A DNA stretch of 6,764 nucleotides, from positions 1 through 6,764 of the forward strand of contig CAYPZU010000093.1 in NCBI GenBank assembly GCA_964415395.1, written 5' to 3'. The notes below the pieces were generated by a model. That model made no database searches, was not told the origin of the DNA, and was given only the letters and a program-made list of their open reading frames with translations. Below, one piece after another: positions 1 to 6,764 of this stretch. This stretch comes from CAYPZU01 sp964415395 (GTDB lineage: Bacteria; Chlamydiota; Chlamydiia; Chlamydiales; SM23-39). Numbering within the stretch: the first letter of the stretch is position 1; each line of letters opens with the position of its first letter. A program made the position numbers and the translations under genes.

Positions 1-60
1 ATCCCACCCCAGAAAAGATGCTTTTCAGGGGCCCCGGGCGGCATGATGAGCAAGATAGAT
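1..60 (+). repeat. Left arm of long inverted repeat
   Basis: The reverse complement of this stretch matches 312-371 at 58 of 60 positions, and similarity stops abruptly on the inner side. The arm is cut by the window edge, so its outer part is not seen here. Two mismatches between arms argue against a fold-back sequencing artefact, which would give perfect identity. Confidence 0.9.
7..31. repeat. Nested hairpin in left arm
   Basis: CCCC, then GAAAAG, a three-base ATG loop, CTTTTC and GGGG, with one A/A mismatch between the two stem blocks. A GGGGCCCC/CCCGGG palindromic block follows at 28-38. As each arm carries the same hairpin it may be a transposase-recognition or terminator-like structure; there is no T-tract beside it, so a terminator role is weak. 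Confidence 0.6.
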
Positions 61-63
61 CAT

Positions 64-273
64 TTATCCTGTTTTTCTCGCACAACACAAGGAACTTGAG
101 TAAATTGTTTTCCTCTTCCAAAAATTTACCATGAGGTCAACCGATAAATTCGTTACCGCCAGATAATTCAATGGCTGGGCTTGGCATTCTCCCGTTAGGC
201 ATTTGGAGCTTTTCAGCTCTACAACTACTTGCTTTCCCGCAATATATCGGGAACAAATATCCCAATTTTCCAT
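64..273 (-). pseudogene. Truncated, decayed GxxExxY-family (PD-(D/E)XK nuclease-like) gene fragment
   Basis: A 69-residue minus-strand reading frame contains IAGKQVVVELKSSK (residues 11-24), then QAQPLNYLAVTNL (31-43) and LMVNFWKRKTIY. This is the C-terminal half of the GxxExxY family, whose conserved core is a VIVELKAV-type strand with the E-x-K of a PD-(D/E)XK fold, an EAQLLNYL helix and a GLLVNFG strand. Intact members are roughly 120-130 residues. Here the N-terminal half with the naming GxxExxY motif is absent, and the expected proline-aspartate before the core reads SR. In the same frame upstream, TGA and TAG codons interrupt LSEIK and TTLG, faint echoes of the family's N-terminal LSE...TLG block. 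I read it as a dead passenger gene inside the inverted-repeat element rather than a working nuclease. Confidence 0.6.
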
Positions 274-311
274 CTTTTCTCAGCCAAGAGTCGTCTACTT
301 TATTTCACTCA

Positions 312-371
312 ATTTATCTTGCCCATCATGCCGCCCGGGGCCCCTGAAAAGCATCTTTTCTGGGGTGGGAT
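312..371 (-). repeat. Right arm of long inverted repeat
   Basis: Inverted copy of bases 1-60 (58 of 60 identical). It continues outward without interruption into the terminal segment 372-434, which supports reading 312-434 as one 123-bp terminal inverted repeat. Confidence 0.9.
341..365. repeat. Nested hairpin in right arm
   Basis: Mirror counterpart of the hairpin at 7-31: CCCC, a T/T mismatch, GAAAAG, three-base CAT loop, CTTTTC, GGGG. It is preceded by the same GC-rich palindromic block. Confidence 0.6.
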
Positions 372-380
372 TGCGATCTT

Positions 381-435
381 GCCTATCCTGTCCCTTCTTA
401 TACGGCAGGTGCTGGAGGGTTATGCAACGGTCTCA
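381..435 (-). repeat. Terminal segment of the element, inverted copy of 6710-6764
   Basis: Matches the reverse complement of 6710-6764 at 48 of 55 positions without gaps. The outermost 19 and innermost 12 bases are identical and the seven differences lie between them. This defines the element's outer end next to aas, only about 40 bp past the aas stop codon. Confidence 0.85.
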
Positions 436-440
436 ACGAT
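435..440 (+). repeat. AACGAT direct repeat, possible target-site duplication (copy 1)
   Basis: The 6-mer directly follows the element end GGTCTC at 434. The same 6-mer directly precedes GAGACC at 6711. If the element end is instead drawn one base further out, the duplication is the 4-mer ACGA. This is the pattern left by a single insertion when the two window ends are joined. Confidence 0.4.
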
Positions 441-475
441 CGGGGAACCAACGGATTTCTTATCTTGCTAGGACT

Positions 476-3129
476 TTAGGCGAGGAGGGCTTGAAGGGAG
501 CGGTAGTTGGTCTTGCCGCTGCCCAAAAGAGGCATCTCGTCGATCTTGCGCACTTCGTCGATCTTGATGAGGCGGCTGAATCCCGCTCCGCGGAGCAGAT
601 CGTTCGCCTGCTCTTTTTCAAGTGGATGCGTTGAGATTACGATCAGCCGGGGCCCGGAGGGGGAATCAACAGAACAGACAGCGACTGAAGGGATATCCTG
701 AGAGATCCTGCCCGCTTTCTTCAGTTCAGCGGTCAGGCAATCCTCGATAGCTCCGAGGCTGATCATTTCACCGCCGATCTTGGCAAAGCGCTTGAGCCTG
801 CCTGTGACGCAGATGGAACGGTTTGAAGTCACTTTGCCGATATCGCCGGTCCGATACCATCTTTTCCCTCCCATCTCGAGAAATGGAGCGGGGAGATGTC
901 CGAGATAGCCGTTAAAAACAATCGGACCCGAAATGCAAAGCTCCCCTTCCTCCCCTTCAGGGAGCCGCTCGAGAGTTTCAGGATGGATGACGGCCGCTTC
1001 GACTCCATCGACGAGCTGCCCGGAGCCTTCTGGGGGAAGCGTATCGCGCTGGATAGCGACGACGGGAGAACATTCGGTGATGCCATATCCTTCCCTGAGG
1101 ATCGCTTTGGGATTGAGCTGCCGGACCGCGTCATAGAGATCCGATGGAGTTTTATCGCCGCCGACGCAAAGTTCCCTGAGCGAACCAATTTGATCGGGCT
1201 TAGCCGTTTGCAACAGTCTCTTCAGAAAAAGGGGAACGGTAAAAAGAGAGGTCGCCTTCCACCGTTTCACTGCCTGCGCAACAGCGGAATGATCGGTCGG
1301 ATCGGGAGAAAAAACTGTTTTTACTCCGAGCGAGAGGAAAAATAGGGAGCCGGAAAAACCAAACGAATGGAAAAGGGGTAAAATGGCAAGGGAAACGTCT
1401 TCTTGGGTAAAAGTAGCTCCATACCCGGGAAAGACGCATCTCATATCCGAAAGGATGTTGAAATGGGTGAGAGGAACTCCTTTTGGAGCCGCCTCCGAAC
1501 CGCTCGTGAAGAGGATGACGGCAGGATCGTTCTCGCTGATGGAGGAAAGGGCGCATGCTTTTTTGATCAAGGGCGCAGGGCATAGGGCGAGAAGAGCCCC
1601 GGAAAGTTTATCCCGAAGGGGCAGGGACTGCTTGAGGTCTTCGAGGAATTCGATCCGGTCGACCAGGGGGCCGAATTCGACATAGGATAGCCGCTCGAAA
1701 AACTTCCAGGAGCTGACGACCCTCTTTGCGCCGCTGATCTGCATCATCTGCTCGAGGTAGCGAGGCCCCAGANNNNNNNNNNGAACTGCAACGCTAAAAC
1801 GGCAATCAGGCCGCCGACGGAAGAAGGGAGCATGACGCCCACATTCTTTTCCGGAAATTTGCGGAATACGTGCGAGAGGACAAGCGCCGCGCGCAGGAGC
1901 TTCCGATAGTCGAACTCCCCCGAAACAGCATCCGCCACCGCTGTAAAACGCCCCATCCGCTTGCAGGCCAGAAGAATCGTTTCCGGAATGTTGTTCCCAA
2001 GTTGGAGAACCGGAGGAAGACGCCCTTCTTCCTTCTTGCCCTGAATCAGAAGCGTTTCGCCCAAAGAGGCTTTTTTCTTTTCTCCGGATGCGAATCCAAG
2101 GACGCTTGCAACAGTGTCAAGATCCGCCGGGTGGATCTCGGGCGTCTCATAGTTGCGGGATAGATAGACGATCAGCTCAGCCAGATTAAGCGAATCCATC
2201 CCGAGATCGAGGGTCAAGTTCATCCCAGAAGAGATTTTTCTCTCCGGATCTTTAAGAATTTTCCGGATTTCGGCATGGATTTTCTTCTCGGCTTCCGGAG
2301 AAACTGGAGCGGTATTTTTCGCCGATGCGGTTTGTTCCGCACGGTAAACGGAGGTATATTCGGGCTTCCAAAACGCATAAGAAACTTGAGACAGAGGCTC
2401 CTCGGCTTGAATATTCCCAGCGCCGCTTTCATACCGGTTGTACCACTGCTCAAGATAAGCGTTCACCTCGCGGCGGCTCCCCTGTCTTGGAAAATCGGCA
2501 GGAGCCGGCTCGAAATGAACCGTGATTTTTCTCCGCGGAGTAAAAAAGAAAAGGTTTTTCAGAAGCGTTTTAAAGCCGTGGAAATAGGCGGCTCCCATCC
2601 CCGGGGTTTTGCCGGTAATCGCTTTGGAAAAACTGCTGCCCCAAAAACCGGCGATCCGGACGAGAACAGGTTGGCACTCAGGCGCTTTTTCAAGGATCTC
2701 ATGGGCTGCTGAATTCCCCCCGATCCGCTCTTCGGGCTGATTTTTCAGCTTCCCCGCAGGATAGATCAGCAGGTTGTCTCCTTCATTGAGAGCCTGCGCC
2801 GCCTTTTGCAAAGAACGGCCGGCCTGGACGATTTTGAACTGGTTGATCGACGTTTCGAAATCAGGGATCGGGATCGGCCGCACCTGCCGGATCCAAAACC
2901 CCGCAAAGGGCAGCCTTGTAAAGAGATCGAGAACCAGCGGGCGGATTTTAAAACGCGGCCAGAGGTAGATGGCGAGCATGAGCGGATCGAGAAGGGCCGT
3001 ATGGTTCGGAAGAAAAAGAAGCCCGTTTTTCTCCTTCAGTTTTTCCCATCCAGTGATCTCTACGGAATAGCGCAAGGCAAAAATCCGTCGGCAAACCCAG
3101 AAAAGAATGCGCAGCAAGCTGTTCTTCAT
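476..3129 (-). CDS. aas: Aas-like fusion: acyltransferase, acyl carrier domain and acyl-ACP ligase (spans an assembly gap)
   Basis: Predicted to activate a fatty acid with ATP, load it on a carrier and transfer it to a lysophospholipid or glycerolipid at the inner membrane. Before the gap there are 449 residues. These hold a PlsC-type acyltransferase with NHTALLD (H43-x4-D48), YPAGK at about 123-127 and PVLVRI at about 154, then a carrier domain with DLGMDSL whose Ser313 is the expected phosphopantetheine site. The ligase starts near 380 and continues after the gap (431 residues) with the P-loop LFTSGSEAAPKG, GYGITECSP, WYRTGDIG, the GRLKRFAKIGGE hinge, and GSGKTNY with the C-terminal lysine. 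All key motifs are intact. The frame resumes after the gap as LGPRYLEQMMQISG, so the break is an assembly artefact and the protein is about 890 residues. E. coli Aas lacks a built-in carrier; chlamydial AasC has the same ligase activity. The ATG at 3129 is preceded only by a weak GAG. No terminator is visible after the TAA at 476. Confidence 0.88.
1773..1782. other. Assembly gap (10 Ns) inside aas
   Basis: The codon before the gap (TTC at 1785-1783, minus strand) is complete, and the first base after it (1772) is the third base of a codon. An intact gene therefore needs a gap of length 2 modulo 3; 10 does not fit. Comparison with Aas-type ligases suggests roughly 8-12 missing residues, so 10 Ns is probably a placeholder for about 26-35 bases. 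Confidence 0.9.
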
Positions 3130-3197
3130 TTCTCAAACCTATCAAAGATCCCAATTTTTCTTGATGGAAAGTTAGTCTTAGGCAAAACTGCTCGCCT
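3130..3197. promoter_or_regulatory. Divergent intergenic region between aas and the methyltransferase operon
   Basis: Only 68 bp separate the two divergent start codons, so both promoters and any shared regulator site must lie here or inside the genes. The region is AT-richer than its neighbours. TTGATG at 3161 is a possible -35 on the plus strand, but no well-spaced -10 follows, and no convincing box pair is visible on the minus strand either. The promoter role rests on position alone. Confidence 0.4.
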
Positions 3198-4664
3198 ATG
3201 TTGAAAATTCCCCTCCTTTTTCTTGCTGCGGCTTTCCTTCAGGCGGATGAATATCCATGGCGCTTCGAGGGAAAATTTGCGGACTGGAAATTCAAGCCCT
3301 TTGAACTCGTCTCTCTCTTGCTGCCGCCGGATCCGGTCATTGTAGAAGCGGGAGCATTTTTGGGAGACGACACCATCGACATGGCGCTCCTTTGGCCGCG
3401 CGCCCAAATCCATGCTTTCGAACCGAATCCGCGCGCTTTTCAACTGGCCCAAGAGCGCCTCTCTTTTTTCACACATGTGCAAATTCATCGGTTTGCCCTC
3501 TTTGAAAGAGGCGGCAAGAACGATTTCTATCTTTGCCAAGGAACCTACGGAAACGATCCTTCGTTCGAATACGCAAGCTCCCTTTTAAAGCCCACGCCTG
3601 CGATGGAGATCCATTACCAGGGCCCTGTCCTACAGACTGAATGCGTCCGTCTCGACGACTGGAAATTAGAAGCCGGCGTCAGCCGGATTGATTTTCTCCG
3701 ACTGGATGCAGGAGGCGCTGAGCTGCAAATCCTCAAAGGGAGCCTGGCTTCGCTGCGAACAGTCCGCGCGATCTACGTGAAAACCCATTTTTTCCCATTC
3801 CGGGAAAGAATCTCATCTTTTTTCGAACTCCATTCTTTTTTGGAAAAACAGGGATTCATCCTTCTTTCCCACTGGTATCGGGAAGGGCTGGAAGGAGCTG
3901 CGATCTTTGTCAGCGACGATCTCGTTTTAGGGAAGACCCGCACAGAGAAATTCGATCCAGAGAAATATAAGCTCTACAAAGTCGATTTCGATCTTCGGGC
4001 CAGTTTTTATATCGACGATGTTCCCGATAGCATCAAATCCCATCTCAAAAAAGGGGCTCCTTTCGAAGCGGTCATCGGCAAGCTGATAGAGAAGTACGCA
4101 AAATACGGAAGCGTCGCTGTTGATATTGGAGCCCACATCGGAATCCACACGATCCTCATGTCGAGAAAGGTGGGCGGCTCGGGAGCGGTCGTCGCCTTTG
4201 AGCCGCAAAAGAAAATCTATCTGGAGCAACAGCAGAATTTGAGAATCAACGATTGCTCGAATGTTCTGTCGATCCGGAAAGCGATTGGAAACGATTGCAA
4301 ATCGATTGAATTGACTCCAGTCAAGCCCACAAATGAAGGAGGCACCGGAATCGGAAAGGGCGGCGACAGCGCCGAGATGATCACTCTAGACAGTTTGAAC
4401 TTGCAAAACGTATCTCTGATCAAAATCGACGTCGAATGCTCGGAGCTTTCCGTCTTTGAAGGGGCGCAGGAGACGATCCGGCGAAACCGTCCTGTAATTA
4501 TTTTTGAGGTGATGGGACCCTACGATCATCAAAACAGCTCTCCCGAGATCCAAAAACGGATTTGCGAGACGCTCGAATTCGTCCGGTCAATGGGATACGA
4601 AATTACATCCGTTTTTTCCACGAACGATTTCGTTGCTTTTCCTCAGAAACGGGAGGATTTGTGA
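3198..4664 (+). CDS. Tandem double FkbM methyltransferase-like protein with signal peptide
   Basis: This 488-residue protein carries two FkbM-type SAM-dependent methyltransferase domains in a row; single-domain members are about 200-280 residues. Domain 1 shows VEAGAFLGDD (49-58), AFEPNP (73-78), VRLDDW (150-155) and FLRLDAGGAELQILKG (166-181). Domain 2 shows VDIGAHIGIHT (308-318), AFEPQ (333-337), ITLDSL (395-400) and IKIDVECSELSVFEGA (408-423), where the usual glycine of DVEGAEL is cysteine. The N-terminus, MLK, then IPLLFLAAAFLQA before DEYPW, looks like a short Sec signal with cleavage after residue 16, which is unexpected for a SAM-using enzyme. FkbM proteins usually O-methylate sugars or other small molecules; the substrate here is unknown. 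The ATG at 3198 has no clear Shine-Dalgarno but is the start that gives the signal. First gene of a four-gene operon. Confidence 0.82.
   Translation: MLKIPLLFLAAAFLQADEYPWRFEGKFADWKFKPFELVSLLLPPDPVIVEAGAFLGDDTIDMALLWPRAQIHAFEPNPRAFQLAQERLSFFTHVQIHRFALFERGGKNDFYLCQGTYGNDPSFEYASSLLKPTPAMEIHYQGPVLQTECVRLDDWKLEAGVSRIDFLRLDAGGAELQILKGSLASLRTVRAIYVKTHFFPFRERISSFFELHSFLEKQGFILLSHWYREGLEGAAIFVSDDLVLGKTRTEKFDPEKYKLYKVDFDLRASFYIDDVPDSIKSHLKKGAPFEAVIGKLIEKYAKYGSVAVDIGAHIGIHTILMSRKVGGSGAVVAFEPQKKIYLEQQQNLRINDCSNVLSIRKAIGNDCKSIELTPVKPTNEGGTGIGKGGDSAEMITLDSLNLQNVSLIKIDVECSELSVFEGAQETIRRNRPVIIFEVMGPYDHQNSSPEIQKRICETLEFVRSMGYEITSVFSTNDFVAFPQKREDL
4652..4656 (+). promoter_or_regulatory. Ribosome binding site GGAGG deciding a GTG start
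   Basis: GGAGG lies four bases before the GTG at 4661, inside the last codons of the preceding gene. It favours this GTG over an upstream ATG at 4562, which would overlap the preceding gene by about 100 bases. Confidence 0.6.
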
Positions 4665-5272
4665 ATTGCGATCCCCCAGCCTATTATAGAGCCGCTGACG
4701 GTCTAGACAACCGACTCTGGGAATTCGCAAAACCGATCAAAACCTACGATGTCTTTGTTATTTTGGGAGATCTTCCGGGTTGGATTTCTGAGACGCAAGT
4801 TGAAGTATTCATGGATCTGGCCCTTAGCGAAAGGCCCGCTGCGATCGTCCAGCTTGGATCAGGGGGCGGCCAAGCGCTTCTCGCTTTCGCCATCGTGCTC
4901 CGGCATAATTTAAAGGGGAAAATCTATTCTATCGATCCTCGAGATTCTTCCTTGAGATCCAATGAAAATGAAGACTTCCTGGCGTTAAAAAAAGTCGCGG
5001 GGAAATATAACCTTCAGGAGCAGATTGAATTTGTCAAAATGAAAGAAGGCGAAGCTGCTCCAATCAATCAGATCGATATTCTTCATATAAGAGAAACCGA
5101 TTCGGTCTCCCATGCCGATCTCGAAACATGGGCTCCTCTCGTGAAAAAGGGGGGATGGATCGTATTCGAGGGGTCGATGCTGAGCCGCTCGGCGAATTGG
5201 CTGAACTCCCATTGCATGCCGATCGCCGAATTCATCGATCCATTCGAATGGGGAATCTGGTTCAAGCCATGA
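4661..5272 (+). CDS. Class I SAM-methyltransferase-fold protein with altered active-site motif
   Basis: Starting at the GTG that overlaps the preceding TGA (GTGA), the protein has 203 residues. AIVQLGSGGGQALLAFAI (61-78) is the SAM-binding motif I, followed by KIYSIDP (87-93) with the acidic motif II residue. IDILHIRETDS (138-148) and LVKKGGWIVFE (160-170) match the later strands of Methyltransf_24 and cephalosporin-hydroxylase-like proteins. There the usual sequence is close to DLLHIDGxHS; here the aspartate-glycine is arginine-glutamate, so catalysis or metal binding may be altered or lost. It is a paralogue of the next gene. Unlike its three neighbours it has no signal peptide with this start, nor does the in-frame ATG at 4562 supply one. 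It ends with TGA overlapping the next ATG. A structural or partner role in a complex is possible. Confidence 0.75.
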   Translation: MNCDPPAYYRAADGLDNRLWEFAKPIKTYDVFVILGDLPGWISETQVEVFMDLALSERPAAIVQLGSGGGQALLAFAIVLRHNLKGKIYSIDPRDSSLRSNENEDFLALKKVAGKYNLQEQIEFVKMKEGEAAPINQIDILHIRETDSVSHADLETWAPLVKKGGWIVFEGSMLSRSANWLNSHCMPIAEFIDPFEWGIWFKP

Positions 5273-5943
5273 AACTATCCGCTCTCTTCGCATCTCTGGT
5301 CCTTTATGCTGCAGGCGAGCCTGATCCGGCTCTTCTCAAAGAACAGGTGGCGCTCGGACTCAAAACCATCCCCGGCTGGTGCACGCAGGAAAAATCGGAG
5401 AGCTTCATCGACCTGGTGCTGGAAACAAAACCTCATATCTGCGTCGAAATCGGCGTTTTCGGAGGATCCACTCTTTTTCCCGTCGCCTCCGCGCTCCATG
5501 CGCTCGGAGAAGGAATTGCGATCGCGATCGATCCCTGGGATAAAATCGAATGCCTCCGCTTTCTCGATCCGATAGGAAACAAACAAGACTGGGATTGGTG
5601 GGGGCGGCTCAACCTGCGCGAAATCGAGCGCTCCTTCCGCCAGATGCTGGTCGAGCGGGGATTGCAGAATACGGTCGCCATACTCAAAATGACTTCAAAA
5701 GAAGCAGCCTCGAAGGTGCGCAGGATCGACATTCTTTCTCTCGATGGAAATTTGAGCGAGCAAGGCGTTCTGGAAGACATCCGGCTTTACCTGCCCAAAG
5801 TCGTCCCTGGAGGCTATATCTGGCTCAACGACGCTCTCTGGACAAGCAGACAGACAGCGCAGGATCTTTTGCTCGAATCGTGCGACCTGATCCGTGCCAT
5901 CGACGGAGGCAACTGCCTTCTATTCCGAAAGAGGCTCCCATGA
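5269..5943 (+). CDS. Class I SAM-methyltransferase-like protein (Methyltransf_24 type) with signal peptide
   Basis: A 224-residue protein starting at the ATG of an ATGA overlap with the preceding gene. MKLSALFASLVLYAAG is a typical signal sequence with likely cleavage after residue 15. The mature part has ICVEIGVFGGST (57-68, motif I), IAIAIDPWD (83-91, motif II), IDILSLDGNLSEQG (153-166) and LYLPKVVPGGYIWLND (173-188). This matches the family pattern DLLHIDGNHSE...PGGYIWFDD, with the aspartate-glycine-asparagine kept but the usual histidine replaced by leucine. It is the most nearly canonical member of the cluster. No clear Shine-Dalgarno precedes the ATG, so translation is probably coupled to the upstream gene. 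A longer in-frame start at 5128 would lie inside the preceding gene and bury the signal peptide, so it was not chosen. Substrate unknown. Confidence 0.82.
   Translation: MKLSALFASLVLYAAGEPDPALLKEQVALGLKTIPGWCTQEKSESFIDLVLETKPHICVEIGVFGGSTLFPVASALHALGEGIAIAIDPWDKIECLRFLDPIGNKQDWDWWGRLNLREIERSFRQMLVERGLQNTVAILKMTSKEAASKVRRIDILSLDGNLSEQGVLEDIRLYLPKVVPGGYIWLNDALWTSRQTAQDLLLESCDLIRAIDGGNCLLFRKRLP
5928..5934 (+). promoter_or_regulatory. Ribosome binding site AAAGAGG
   Basis: AAAGAGG sits five bases before the ATG at 5940, within the end of the preceding gene. It supports that ATG over longer in-frame starts that would overlap the preceding gene by hundreds of bases. Confidence 0.6.
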
Positions 5944-6641
5944 GAATTCTCCTCCTGATCGCTCTTCCCCTCTTTGCTCAAATCGATCTTTCCCTTTCTG
6001 AAAAATCGTTCTACAGCCCTCACGGGGAAGACGGCGTGCTGGCCCAGATTTTCCATTTCCTGCGCCCCCAGGAAAAAACTTTCGTCGAGATCGGCTCCGG
6101 GTATGATTTCTTCGGGAGCACAACGTATCTGCTCAAAAAACAGGGATGGAAGTCCTTCCAGTTCGACAGGCTCTACGAAAGCCGCGATTTCATCACAGCG
6201 GAAAACGTCAATTCCTACTTCCGTCTCGACGGCGTCCTCTACTCGATCAATCTGCTCTCGATCCGGCTTAAGTACAACGCGTTCCACATTTGGAAGGCGA
6301 TCAACCCGATTTACCGGCCCGATGTTGTGATGATCCGCTACAACGCGGTCCTCCCCCCCTCCGAATCGCTGGCAGCCGAATACCGCCCCTACTACTGCGG
6401 CGACGACTCCTCCTATTTCGGCGCGAGCCTCCTCGCCCTCTTCCATCTGGGCCGATCGAAAGGCTATTCTCTTGTCTACGCCGAGCAGTCGGGCCATTAC
6501 CTCTTTTTCATCCGCGACGACCTCGCCGCATCCCATTCCTTCAAAGACATGAACAACCCGGAAAAACTGTACCGCCCCCCGACTTACTCCGTCAAAGAAG
6601 ACCCCAAACACCGCCCCTTCCTCCCCGCCGATGGCTTCTAG
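5940..6641 (+). CDS. FkbM-like 'GEDG' family protein with signal peptide and lost acidic motif
   Basis: A 233-residue protein starting at an ATGA overlap, with a good Shine-Dalgarno. MRILLLIALPLFA is a short signal-like sequence. The rest follows a methyltransferase-like family I recognise by a SxxGEDGIL start (here SPHGEDGVLAQIF, 26-38), a VEIGSG block (49-54), ITAENVNS (85-92), a LLS-x-D-x-D-G block, WKAI...RPDVVMIRYN (118-135), and DSSYFGASLLAL (156-167) before SKGYSLVY (173-180). In usual members the third-strand motif reads close to LLSIDIDGND; here it is LLSIRLKYNA (105-114), so the acidic residues and glycine are gone while the surrounding framework is kept. That suggests a non-catalytic or repurposed protein rather than random decay. 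It ends at TAG, 69 bp before the repeat at 6711. Function and substrate are unknown. Confidence 0.75.
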   Translation: MRILLLIALPLFAQIDLSLSEKSFYSPHGEDGVLAQIFHFLRPQEKTFVEIGSGYDFFGSTTYLLKKQGWKSFQFDRLYESRDFITAENVNSYFRLDGVLYSINLLSIRLKYNAFHIWKAINPIYRPDVVMIRYNAVLPPSESLAAEYRPYYCGDDSSYFGASLLALFHLGRSKGYSLVYAEQSGHYLFFIRDDLAASHSFKDMNNPEKLYRPPTYSVKEDPKHRPFLPADGF

Positions 6642-6704
6642 CGCTGATTGGTGGTTTCTTAAGGACTGAGAACTCAACAGCAGGCTCAATGATAGGAATG
6701 ATAC

Positions 6705-6710
6705 AACGAT
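6705..6710 (+). repeat. AACGAT direct repeat, possible target-site duplication (copy 2)
   Basis: Directly abuts the GAGACC element end at 6711 and matches the 6-mer abutting the other element end (435-440) in the same orientation. Confidence 0.4.
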
Positions 6711-6764
6711 GAGACCGTTGCATAACCCACCAGCATTGGTCGTATAACAAGAGACAGGATAGGC
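6711..6764 (+). mobile_element. Element end, second copy of the terminal inverted repeat, cut by window edge
   Basis: Begins GAGACCGTTGCATAACCC and matches the reverse complement of 381-434 with seven differences. It stops at the window edge at the point equivalent to base 381, nine bases short of where the window's first base aligns. It is either a second copy of the repeat or the missing left end of the element at 1-434. The 69 bp between the last gene's stop and this end (6642-6710) show no gene or terminator. Confidence 0.75.

Larger units (their letters stand above)
1..434. mobile_element. Small inverted-repeat element (MITE-like or IS remnant), left end outside window
   Basis: The right boundary is the sequence GGGTTATGCAACGGTCTC ending at 434. 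The same end reappears, inverted, at 6711-6764. Inside, bases 1-60 and 312-371 are inverted copies of each other, so the element has long arms around a loop of about 250 bp (61-311). If the left arm mirrors the right one, each arm is about 123 bp and the whole element just under 500 bp. No intact transposase is present; the loop holds only a decayed GxxExxY gene fragment. That makes it a non-autonomous, MITE-like element or a deletion derivative of an insertion sequence. The outer end (GAGACCGTTGCA when read inward) resembles the GAGRCC-TTGCA type ends I associate with some IS5-like elements, but that family assignment is only an inference. Confidence 0.6.

Overview
The window looks like a piece of a Gram-negative bacterial chromosome, roughly balanced in GC, taken from a draft assembly (it contains a run of 10 Ns). 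I lean towards an environmental chlamydia (Parachlamydiales-like) or another host-associated bacterium. The reasons are an Aas-type fatty-acid scavenging enzyme, a dense operon of FkbM-like proteins with short signal peptides, and a decayed GxxExxY fragment inside a repeat. This is an inference; no 16S gene or other lineage marker is present.

Layout. Bases 1-434 are most of a small repeat-bounded element. It has long inverted arms, each with a nested hairpin, around a decayed GxxExxY (PD-(D/E)XK nuclease-like) gene fragment. On the minus strand, from 3129 down to 476, lies one large aas-like gene encoding an acyltransferase, an acyl carrier domain and an AMP-forming acyl ligase in a single chain. 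It is interrupted only by the assembly gap at 1773-1782. After a 68-bp divergent intergenic region, four plus-strand genes (3198-6641) form a tight operon in which every junction is a 4-base stop/start overlap (GTGA, ATGA, ATGA). They encode a tandem double FkbM methyltransferase-like protein, two related class I methyltransferase-fold proteins, and a protein of a FkbM-like 'GEDG' family. The first, third and fourth begin with signal-peptide-like sequences. The second and fourth have lost acidic residues at positions where their families normally carry them. From 6711 to the end is another end of the same repeat type as at 381-434.

How it fits together. The minus-strand enzyme is self-contained: it can activate free fatty acid, load it on its own carrier domain and transfer it to a lysophospholipid, which suits membrane remodelling or use of host lipids. 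The plus-strand operon looks like a lineage-specific set of envelope or secreted proteins built on the SAM-methyltransferase fold; substrates cannot be read from the sequence.

The most unusual structural observation concerns the two window ends. Joined with about 9 missing bases, they rebuild one complete element of about 497 bp with 123-bp inverted ends, flanked on both sides by AACGAT. Either the molecule is circular or tandemly duplicated here, or the contig merely stops in a multicopy repeat and the 6-base match is chance or target preference.
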